Source of the DNA: Burhinus oedicnemus
Taxonomy: Eukaryota > Chordata > Aves > Charadriiformes > Burhinidae
Reading direction: 5' to 3'
DNA: 64,000 bases
Assembly: GCA_008921705.1 (NCBI GenBank)
Contig: VFFE01009170.1
Span: forward strand, 604,553 to 668,552
Shown: one piece after another, positions 14,121-24,300 of the stretch
How positions within the stretch are numbered: the stretch's first letter is position 1
Layout of the letters: the number at the start of each line of letters is the position of its first letter
Notes under the pieces: generated by a model
Told to the model about the DNA's origin: nothing
Databases searched by the model: none
What the model saw: only the letters and a program-made list of their open reading frames with translations
Program-made: the position numbers and the translations under genes

Positions 14121-14184
14121 AGGAAAAAAATTTTTTCCTAATAAAAAAAATTAAACCAAGTATTTTTTCCTAATAAGGAAAAAA
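14121..14184. repeat. Pair of A/T-rich inverted repeats sharing a direct-repeat core
   Basis: The first hairpin is AGGAAAAAA, A, TTTTTTCCT (14121-14139). The second is TTTTTTCCT (14163-14171), loop AATA, AGGAAAAAA (14176-14184). TTTTTTCCTAATAA occurs in both, so the second hairpin looks like a duplicated and rearranged copy of the first. Confidence 0.7.
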
Positions 14185-15075
14185 CTCAGCTCATTGTGAA
14201 ATCTGTACCTGAATGTTTGGCTGCCGAGATGAACTGTCAAGTACAGGGGCAGAGCACCCTGCAGCCAGGGAAAGCACAATTTGAAGCTCAAACAGCAGGA
14301 CAGTCTGATCTGACATATGGAAAGTCTGTGAAGCTTTTCCCATTTGGAAGGCTAGAAAAGCTCTTCCAAAATTGATTCCCCAAGACCACCGGGAGCAGCA
14401 GGCTTTTAATGGGTCTGTGCCAAATGACTCTTAGCTCCACACTGAGTGTGCTGTTCATATGATTGTTTATGAGAACATAATAGCTGTTCTCGCCTCTTTA
14501 AATACCAGTTCTTCTGGAATCAACTTATTTGTAGTACTGGATACCAAGTGAAAACTTCAATGTGTGTGAACGGAAAATAGCTTTCTGCCATTTACTTCCT
14601 TTTTACATTGGAGTCCTGTCTTTTTGTCAAAGAAGTTTGGTAAAGAATTTGCCAGACCTGTAATAATTACTGCCCATGAAGTATTGGGGAACACAAAAAA
14701 CCCTCTAGTATGCAGCAGATCGTTTAAGCGTTCGGAAGGACAGGCACTGGACAACACTCAGACACCTCCGCCGATTTCCTCGCCGAGTACTTTGGCTGAC
14801 ACAGAAGAGGTGAGGCGCAGCATCCATCGCAAGAGGAAAATGAACAGGCATGAAACACTTCAGAATATGAATTTCTGGGATGTACAGATTAAAGTAATTG
14901 GAAATACGGATTATTCTGGGAATAAAATATTTCCACCATGGGAGGGACATGGCGCACACCGGGCACCGCTGGCTACCCAGGGGCCTCCGGCCGCCCCTGC
15001 TGAGGAGCCAGGCCCCGCTGACGGAGCCAGAGGGGCCCCAAAAAGCCTTACGGAAGGGTGGCTTCCTCGCCCGTC

Positions 15076-15107
15076 GGGGCCGGGGCCGGGGCCGGGGCCG
15101 GGGCGGG
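15076..15107 (+). repeat. (GGGGCC)4 hexanucleotide tract, G-quadruplex candidate
   Basis: Four perfect GGGGCC units (15076-15099) are followed by GGGGCGGG (15100-15107). Six G-runs of three or more in 32 nt satisfy the usual G-quadruplex pattern. It lies about 170-200 bp upstream of the DAPP1 ATG. Confidence 0.9.
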
Positions 15108-15274
15108 CCTCTCCGCGACGGGGCACTCCGCGGCGGAGAGGCGGGACGGCACCGGCCCGGCGAGGTGCCGCCCCGCCACCGCCCCGTCCGCGCACTTCCT
15201 CAGCAGCCGGCGGAGGCGGCCGCGGGCAGCCGTCGTCCCCCGGCGGGACGGAGGGGGAGAGGCGCGGCGCGACG

Positions 15275-15336
15275 ATGACACAGCGCCGGGAGCGGCGTCC
15301 CGCCGCGCCGCTGGACGAGGAGCTGGAGACGCTCGG
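15275..15336 (+). CDS. DAPP1: DAPP1 coding exon 1
   Basis: Encodes 20 codons from ATG, ending LDEELETL plus two bases of a glycine codon; donor is GG|GTGAGC. It is poorly conserved relative to human, but phase and the LG|WYH junction fit exon 2 exactly. The frame upstream stays open to about 14624 without a better-placed ATG, so this ATG is the best choice. Confidence 0.75.
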
Positions 15337-18300
15337 GTGAGCGGGGGTCGCGGTGGCGCCGGGGTGTGGGTGTGTGTGGGTGTGTGTCCCCGCGCGAAAT
15401 GGCGGCCCCCGCTCAACCCCGGGGGCGGCTGAGGGGTGCGGGGGTCCCCGCGCGAAATAGCGGCCCTCGGGTGGTGCCGGGGCGCCCGACGGGAGCTGAG
15501 AGGGTGGGAGCTGCCGGTTCTTGCTGCTGAATTCGGTAAGAAGGTGAGGAAAAAGATAAACTGGGGTTTGTTTTCATGAGCGCCGCTGAAGGGCTCCATG
15601 CCCGGTGTGCAGCCCCTCAGAGAAGCCCAGCGCCTCATCCCTGTGCCGGGTTTGAGGGGCCAGCAGGCTCCCGTGTACAGGGGATGCTGGTGTGCTGCAG
15701 GTAAGCAGGAGAAATGAGTAACAGAAAAACCAGAGCACAGGCAGAAGTTTCAAATTTAGTGAAGAGTTAGAGGCAAGGGGCTACAGCTTCACTCACAGAA
15801 GCTCTGCGATGTTGAAACCTCCTCTGTTGGGAAGAGCCCAGGTTGTACCTGCATCTCAAGGGAGCACCAGACCCAGAGCTTGTCCTTCAGAGCTGCCTGA
15901 CCTCTCCGGCTACAGAGCTATGCCGTCCCCTCGGCCATCTCATAGCTTGGCCTGGGCCCTGGCCCAGATGGTTGCCATGCTGGCCGCCATGCCGGCTGCC
16001 CCTTGCTGGGCCCTGGAAGGCAGCAGGCTTCCCCAGGGCGCCTCAGGCTTCGGGAGCAAGAGCCGTGGGCAGTTCACAGCCCTTAAGAGGATGTCACCCC
16101 CACTCCAAAGCAAAACCCGAGGAGCGGAAAGGAAGGCCGAAGGTTGCAACAGACCTCACTCCTTGTCCGATGTGACTCGCCCATTTTGTCTGCCAGTTAG
16201 TTTTGCTTTTTACAGGAAGAAGGATTGGGCTACTTTTTCACAGGCAGCATTGCCATGGGTGAAGAGAAACGCGGGCTGGAGGAGCAGCATGGGTGGGAAG
16301 AATCAGTGGCAGCAAAGCGAAGGGGAGACAAAGCAGAAGAAAGGCCAGTGAAGATACCGAAAAGGCAAAAAGGCTCTGATATCACTTCTGCATTCAGAAA
16401 GAATAGATGAAAAAAGTAAAGGTTTTTTGCTTCCTGGGTACTTATGGGTAAGGACCAAATCATGGGGTTTTTTTGTGATTAATTCACTTAGGGAAGAAAT
16501 TGGATTGTAACAAGGAGACTTGGTATTAGTATCTCCACACTGCTGATATTTTCCCGTATCTATAAGAACATGTTAGTTATGTGCCTGTTACTGAAGTATC
16601 TAACAAATATGAAATGAAGTAAAGTAATTTTGCAGTGGTGCTCAGAGTGGCTATTATACACTTTTCCTTTACATCTGTAAGATGATGGTCATCCTAAAAA
16701 AAGTATCTACAAGGGAAAAAAAAAAAGAAAAAAGAAAAAAGGAAAAAAAAAAGAAAAAGAAAAAAGAAAAAAGGAAAAAAAAAAGAGTTCCAGCTGCTGT
16801 GGGAAGCATGATTCCCAATTGCCAGACTTTTATTTATTTAGACTATATGGCCTGAGTTGATTTATGCCAGTAACCTGCGCTTATAAACAGCCTCGCTGGT
16901 TGTCAAGGAGTTAGTCCTCATAGATGATCCTGTAGGATGGCAGCTTGATGTGGTTACCTGATGCGGTACCAGTGAGAAGGAAAGAGTACAAATGAGAAGG
17001 CTACAAATATGCATTTTTAAAGCTATAGCTTCTCTATTTTATTTCCACTTCAATGGAAAACATCATTTTAAACCTACCACGAAATACTAAAGCATCTCCT
17101 TCAGGGCAGTATGTTCAGTTAAATGCACTAAAGGTGAATAAGCAATGCCAAGCAAAGATTCCCTTCAAATCATTATACAAAGCCCTTTTTTCATCTAGTA
17201 CTAAAGCCAATTTTATGGTTTTTTTCTGAAGAAGAAAAAGAAGTCTTCAAACACCAAACATTCTGGTAGCATACTTAATGTAAATACTTTTTGAGCAGTG
17301 AGAAGTAGGTGTGTCACTCTCCAGACCATAACATTAAATTCTCAGCCACCAAAACCCTGAAGTTAGTCCCTGGTGCTATCACAGTGCTGAGTGCTTGCAC
17401 CTGACACAGTATCTAGCACCACTGAGACCCAATTCTGGTGAGGAAGTAGTAAAGACCAACAGAGACAAGGGTCATTCAAATGAGGAGAACCTTTGACATT
17501 CACATATCTTTGGGAGGGGAATTTGAAGCAGGTTATTTTAGAGCTTCTGCTTTACTATGCAAAAATCAAAGACGTTAAAGTTTTGAAGAAGTGTGAAATG
17601 GGAAGCACTTTTTTTTTTACGTTTAAGAGAAAGGATGTTGGGTACCAGGATATCCTTGTAGTTTACCAGGTCAACTGGTCATCAAAATGGAAAGTTGAGA
17701 GCAATGTAGATCGGTGTACAGTGTAAAACCTGTCTAACTCTCTGCTAGGTTTGGAGGGCCTGGTATTTGCTGGGCTCTAGTAGATTAATGCTCCTGTAAT
17801 TACACTGCGGGTATCAGAGCTGGTGAGAGCAAGGCAGGAAGGAAGAAGAAGAGAAGAGAAAAAAATTCCATATATACAAACCCCATCTTTATTTTTCCCC
17901 TGCTCTAGAGGTATCCCATCTGTCACCAAAAAAAAGATCAAGAAATAAGATTTAAGCATCCCAGTTATCATCAGGGACAACCACAGTCACTGATAGATCT
18001 AGACATATCTACAGCTGTTTATCAGGTTGGATTGTTTTTCTCCAGAGCCTCAGTATTTGTGAAGATGAACTTTCTGACCTTTTACATCACAACAAAAGAA
18101 AGCAAGAGTGATGGGTTTGGCCTTTTTTTTTTTTCTTTTTTTGTAACCGTTTCATTCAGTCTGAGGTGGCTTATATTTATTTGGAGAGTTTGGGTGGTCA
18201 AACAATCAAGAGTTCAAAGTGAAAATTCAGGTTACTGTCAGCTTCATTGTCAATGTGTTTATAGGTGGAACTAATGCCTAATGAAAAGGTAGATCAAAAT

Positions 18301-21300
18301 CATAACATGTTATTAAAAACATGTTACCTCATTCATTAACTTCTTCCCTAAATCTACCAAAATATTTAAAAGGGAGCACTGAAGTTTGTCAAAAGAAACA
18401 TAAGCATCTTGGCTTAAAGGAAAAGGAAATTGACATTGTAATTCTTCTTTGAAGGTCTCTGGCTATTTCTGAGATCAACCCTTTTTCCAATCATATTTAT
18501 TGCTGTTACTGCCAAAGGGATGGCCTGCGCGCTGCAGTGTGAAACTCCTGTAGCTTATCACGTATAAGGTGAATTTGGGGAATTCCACATTGCAGTTCCC
18601 TTTATTTGCGCAAGAGATGAGAATGTGGACTATCTTGTCATCCGAGTACTTACAGGCTGGTCTGGTAACACAGCTTCCGTCACAGCATAGCATAGCTTTG
18701 GCGACACTATTTGCCTTTTGGAGGTGAAAGGAACAGGGCAAGAAGAAACAAGTTTTTGTAACCTTTTTCCTTTTGCAGTCCGAGTGTTCTTTATCATCCC
18801 TTGCAGCACAGCTTTTATATTCCTCCAGCTCCAGGTTTGACAATACCTTGACAGATGGTGTTTGATAAAACTAAATGATACACTTCATGCTTAGTTTTAG
18901 TAAGAGAAGAGAAATTAGACCACAGGCCTAGATCAGATGATGATAAAATTGGAGAATTGAGGAACTCATATGACTGGGACAGGGCGAATGATCAAAAGAA
19001 TTTTTTTCCTTCATCTATATTTCTAATATAAACAAGGGCAAAATTACAACAGCTAGAATATGGCTGAAATAAATGGGTGAAAATCAGAACAAAGGCAGCT
19101 GAGAGAAGGGGGTGAGAAAATGGAAGTGAAAAGCAGAAGCTGAACTAGTGAAAGCCTACAGTTAGGAGACATGAACTTTAAGGCTGGATACACTGATGTC
19201 ACTTCCTCATATTTCTATTTTTAAATTATTTTTCCTATGAAATGGGACCCTTGTATTCTGGCAAAGTACTTTACATAGGTGTGTGATTAAGTGTTTCAGT
19301 GCGACACGTTGAAAGGATGTCTAATAAATGGCAATTTTGGTTGTATGCCACCTGTAACTTCTATCTTAGCATTTTCACCTGTTTGTAGGTTCTCTAGAGC
19401 TCTGTCAACTCATGTGCTATTAAAAACATTGCCAAAACTTCACTTTTACTGACGTGAGGTGCAGAGAGCCATTCGCAACGTTGAGATGATAGGTAATGCT
19501 TGTAGGTATTGATATTAGGAAAAAAGTTAAAATAAAATAAAAAAACAACCAAACAAACCTTGACAGATCTGATCTGAAATCCAGCATGTGGAGAACTAGT
19601 GAGACTATTTTGTAGAGTCGTTTTTGGAGTACAGGCACATGAAGAGCGTTGCGTCCAGCCGAAGGAGATAAGTCAGTGGTTTCCTGCTCACTCCATCAAG
19701 CAGTAGAGTGTACTACTCCTTTAAACTAAGAATAGGTATATGTCATTGAGGCTAGTATATAGTTTCAAAGAGTAAGAAAATTGAACTCATTGTGGTAGAA
19801 GATTTTTTTTTTTTTTAATAAGAAAAAGGTGCCAAACCTGCCAACGTCTACCACCACTGAAAAAAACCCCACCAACCAACCAACCAAAAAACCCTCAGGG
19901 TAAGTAACTGCTCTGAATAATACTGAAGTCCTACTGAGAGCACGTATAGACCATCTCCCCGTAATGTGGATCTCTGTTCCCTTTCAGAGGTGGAAGAGAG
20001 ATGAGTTAGATTTGCTGTGTTTCTGCTGGGCTCCTGCAGCTCAGGCAGCTGAGGTGCTTTCCACAGGGATAGTCACCCACTGAGGAGCACAAGCAGTATT
20101 GCAGTTTCTGCGGTAGGGGAGGGAGCTTCTGGGAAGGGAGCAGAGAGATCACCCAGCTGAATACTGAGAAGCAGGAACTTTGAATTGCCTGACTCTTTAC
20201 AAAAGCAAGCCAAACATGCACATGGTTCCTAACTCTATCCAGGCCATAACTATCTGAGAACATAATCTGGTAAGGACATAAAAAATAAGCCTGACCTCTG
20301 CCTACTGCATTTATCTGATAGCTGGGCGTATCTCAGAGTTATCACTCCAGACACTAAAAACAAGTGCCAGTCAGAACTTCTAGCTGTCCTCTCTTCTGGC
20401 GCTAGCTATCTTTCAGTTTTATGAGGAAGGAAAGCGAGTGTTTCTACTGGGTGTTACACGGTTTGCACATAGAAATGGCTGAGAATTATCCAAGTCCTTG
20501 GGTAATTAACCTTGGGGAATTAACCCATCCTTGGGTTAACCATGGATGAGTGTTTGTGTTCCTTGTGTATTCCAGTATTGTTAAAAAGTTAATCCACCTG
20601 ATGCCAGCTACAGTTTTATTCACCAGCCCCTATTTACACAGGCAGAAATGTTTTGCAAAATATCCATATGGTTTCTTTGTCAACAGCATTATCAGAAATG
20701 ACAGATGCCATACCTAAGGGCTGTGTCATCTGCAGGGGACATGGGAGTAAAGTTTCATTAAAGTTTTTCTTTGAAATATCTTGGGTTGTTAAAGAAAAGA
20801 ACAAATTAATGTTTTGAGGATGATATTCTTACCTGAAGAGGGAGTTTCCCAGCCCAAACATTGCTCTAACATACTCCTGATCATCACCACTGTGTAGGGA
20901 GGTCTAGTCACTGCATTAATGACACAGAGTTCTGAATGAAAGAAGAGATTTTAACATGAGTGTGTCCTATTCTGAAGTTGTGATGATTAGCATAGCGGTA
21001 CAGCCGGCCAGCGTAGACATGGCTTGTATTGTGCCAGTCACCAGCTTACCCCACAGGGGAACCCCACTAGTGATGACTGGGTGGGCAGATCCTTAGGGCA
21101 AGGCTGCGTGCTCTGATGAGTTTCGGTTCTCTGGGGCACTGTGTGTCTCATTTCTTTCTCCTCCTTCTCTTTACAGCAATGTCAGTAAAGCCCTTCCTAC
21201 ACTGTCACCAATGCAATCTGATCTAAAGAGTAGGCTGATTTCTGAAAATGCTTTATTTTCCAAAGAGAAACAAAGGTAATCTCACTAGGGCTGCGTGCAC

Positions 21301-24300
21301 ATCTTAAGACTTGCTTTCATGGGCCCAGCAGACTCTTGAGCCCCAAAGAGCAGGAAGAATAGCGTGGTCCTTCAACAACACGCAGTGACAATACAAACAT
21401 GCTTACATGTATAGGATAAAGAGATTTAATGTAATTTAGGACAAAGTTAAAGTAATAAGAATGGATAAATGACAGCAATTATAAACTCTGAAACTGAGAT
21501 AGCTAGTCAAATCAGCAATAAGGAACCCAAAAAAGAGGAGCATGCAGGATTTTTTATGGGAGAAATGAAATAATTAGGAAAGAAAAACCTTCCAGAAGTA
21601 TCTATGCATTTGAGACAGGAAGGCAATGCAAGGCCAAAGGCACCCAGCAGAATTGGCTCTGAAGCAGGGGAAGGACTTTCTTCTATCTTTCTTCTTGTGT
21701 TTCTTCAGAGAAATCCAAATTGGGAACCGCAGGCAATTTCTACGCTACTAGTGACTATTGGTCTGACAAGTGTCAAAGTACAGGGCATATTTCTGGATTC
21801 TTTTGTAATGAATCCAAGACTCTCTGAGTTGGGTCAAATAAAGATGACTTTTCGAAGGACCTTCAGAAATAGCCCATTATGCAAGATACGCACCGTGGTT
21901 CAAAATGAAAGAGTTAAGACAATACAGCTTTTTTAAGGACTCACTAAGGGCTTCAAACAGATGAGTGTTTGGAAAGCCTTTTGATTTCATGAATTTCTTG
22001 TTTTAAGGAGGCAAAAAGGTAGATATAGTATTATATTTTCTATCAACAGTTTCCTCCCCCAGGTATCACTCAGAAGACAACCAAAACTTAAGCTAAAGGT
22101 GACTGCCCTTTACAGTGTCTTGCTGAATGAACCATGTCTCCCACCTTGATTTACCTGCAAATTTCAAAGAACTGCCTAAAAGATTTTTTTCTAAACAAGA
22201 TAAATAGAAGGATTCCCCCTCAGACAAATACTTAAATTCAACTGAAGTGTATCTGATAGTATCTAACCACAGGGCTGTTTGGGTTTCTTTCTCCCAGGCT
22301 TGACTGGGAGAGGAGACGTATTTATTTACCTTCCTGGTGGTCTGTGTGCAAATGCTAAATTTTCCACAGCGTTTTTAAGTTTTACTTGTGTTCATGCAAT
22401 TGGAACAAATTTTGACCATTTTCACAGTGGGATATATCCAGGTAACCTGACTGTTGTTACTGATTGAACCATCTGTGACAGTCAGGAGGAGGAAAAAAAA
22501 ATAGCACAGTCACTTTGGCACTAAAAGATCTGTATTATTGTATCATATCCACTTTTATTTTTTAAGCTGAGCAAGAGGAACATGGTAACATTTGAGAGGT
22601 TTTTGTCTGAGACAGTACATTTAGGCAAGAAGAGTGGTGCAACCTTGTCAGCAATGATTTAAAACTGCACTTTAAAAGAAGATTATTTTCCCAGTTAAGT
22701 GGGTGGGTTTTTGTTGTTGGGTTTTGGTTGGGGTTTTTTTTTTGGTAAAATTTCATTAGTCACTGGCCTTTTATGTGTAAAGAGAGAATAGATTTAAGCA
22801 CACTATTTTTTAAACTTGTGACTTCTATTTTAAAATCTTAGTAAAAGGCTTTTTGGAAATAAGGTAGCAGCCCACAAACTGAATATGCCTACTTTATGAA
22901 AATGACCACTTACAGATTTTCTTAGTGTATGTTTCTTTTGCATGGAAGTGAGAAAAATAGTGTTATAAAATTCCACCCAAAACACATTGTCTTCTCAGCC
23001 GCGGGTCTGGCCAAGCACGCATGCTGATACGATCCTTATCGCATCAGGACAGATCTGACCTTTGACTGTTACTTGGGCAGTTAATCCTAAAGCAGATTGT
23101 GGCTAACAGGTGTTTCAGAGGATGACACTTTGATCTTTAAGTATTCATTATTTTATTCCACTGTGTAGATGGTCCACGGAGCACGTTCTAGAGCCAAAGC
23201 AGCAATACCCTGCCTGTATTGAGTTTCACATGGATCTTGTCTTCCACAGGGTTAACAGTCTGGAGTCTCTTATAAAGCAATTTGTCAACCAGGTGGCCTT
23301 TCAAGTAGGCAGCTGTCTAAATTCAGAGTTAAAACTTTGTGTGAGATGCCAAGTGGCAACTTGTGATGAACAGATAAGGAGAAAGAGTATACAATTACAC
23401 CTCATTTCAGTTTGAAGGCTGCCATGATACAAATGCCGGAAAGTGCCGTGATCACACTTCTGCTTTCAGTCAAATTATGTTTCTCTGGCTGAAACAGTAA
23501 TAGACTTTGACCCCAATATTACAGGCACACAAAGTTTAAAGGAATGGGAAGCAGACTCGGCACCATTCCACATACAGACAAGGTGAGAAGCTTGCTCCCT
23601 GCAAAGCTGTGCCCTGCGTACAGTATCCCTGCTTCTTTTGCATCAGAGGTTCTGGGGTGTGTGTATACTATCGTTAATATCTCCACATGGCACCTCTTTA
23701 CAGGATTGGCACTCCAGCCTTTTATAGCTGCAGCTCTTTTTTGTGTTCAGTCTCAGTATCATTTCTAATGAGACCCTTTTCTATTGAAAGAAATCATAGA
23801 ATCATATAATGGTTTAGGTTGGAAGGGACCTTAAACATCATATAGTTCCAACCCCCCTGCCATGGGCAAGGACATCTCCCACTAGACCAGGTTGCTCAAA
23901 GCCCCATCCAACCTGGCCTTGAGCACTTCCAGGGATGGGGCATCCACAACTTCCCTGGGAAACCTGTTCCAGTGCCTCACCACCCTCAGAGTGAAAAATT
24001 TCTTCCTGATACCTAATCTAAATCTTCCCTCTTCCTGTTTGAAGCCATTACCCCTTGTCCTATCACTACATGCCCTTGTAAAAAGTGCCTCTCCAGCTTT
24101 CTTGTAGGCCCCCTTCAGGTACTGGAAAACTGCTATAAGGCCTCCCCGGAGCCTTCTCTTCTGCAGGCTGAACAACCCCAACTCTCTCAGCCTGTCCTCA
24201 TAGGAGAGGTGCTCCAGCCCTCCGATCATCTTCGTGGCCCTCCTCTGGACCCTCTCCAACAGAAACAAAGCTGTAAACAATATTTCATGATCTTATTTGC

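Larger units (their letters stand above)
5918..14930. other. Intergenic sequence, no gene recognised
   Basis: This is AT-rich, with scattered open frames under about 125 codons that look like none of the families I know and have no supporting splice context. It contains an alternating AT-rich repeat (6721-6888), a 30-A run (9973-10002) and several small perfect inverted repeats listed separately. Distal enhancers of DAPP1 could lie here, but nothing in the sequence shows it. Confidence 0.55.
14940..15510 (+). promoter_or_regulatory. DAPP1: CpG-island promoter region of DAPP1
   Basis: An abrupt rise in G+C and CpG content surrounds the first DAPP1 coding exon and falls away in intron 1. It includes a (GGGGCC)4 tract at 15076-15107, many GC boxes, and GAGGAAGT on the minus strand at 15194-15201, a PU.1/ETS-type site about 75 bp before the ATG. 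No TATA box is evident. The transcription start cannot be fixed by eye, but a dispersed CpG-island start between about 15050 and 15270 is likely. Confidence 0.7.

Noticed and set aside
15048..15638. 196-codon minus-strand frame over DAPP1 exon 1
   Set aside because: GC-bias shadow of the CpG island; composition is Pro/Arg/Ala-rich with no domain.
15809..16351. 180-codon plus-strand frame just after DAPP1 exon 1
   Set aside because: GC-rich intron sequence with no homology recognised, and no matching splice sites that keep the DAPP1 frame.
18475..18843. Cysteine-rich 122-codon antisense frame in DAPP1 intron 1
   Set aside because: The frame opens with TTG rather than ATG; the first true ATG is far inside. 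No recognised domain or splice context.
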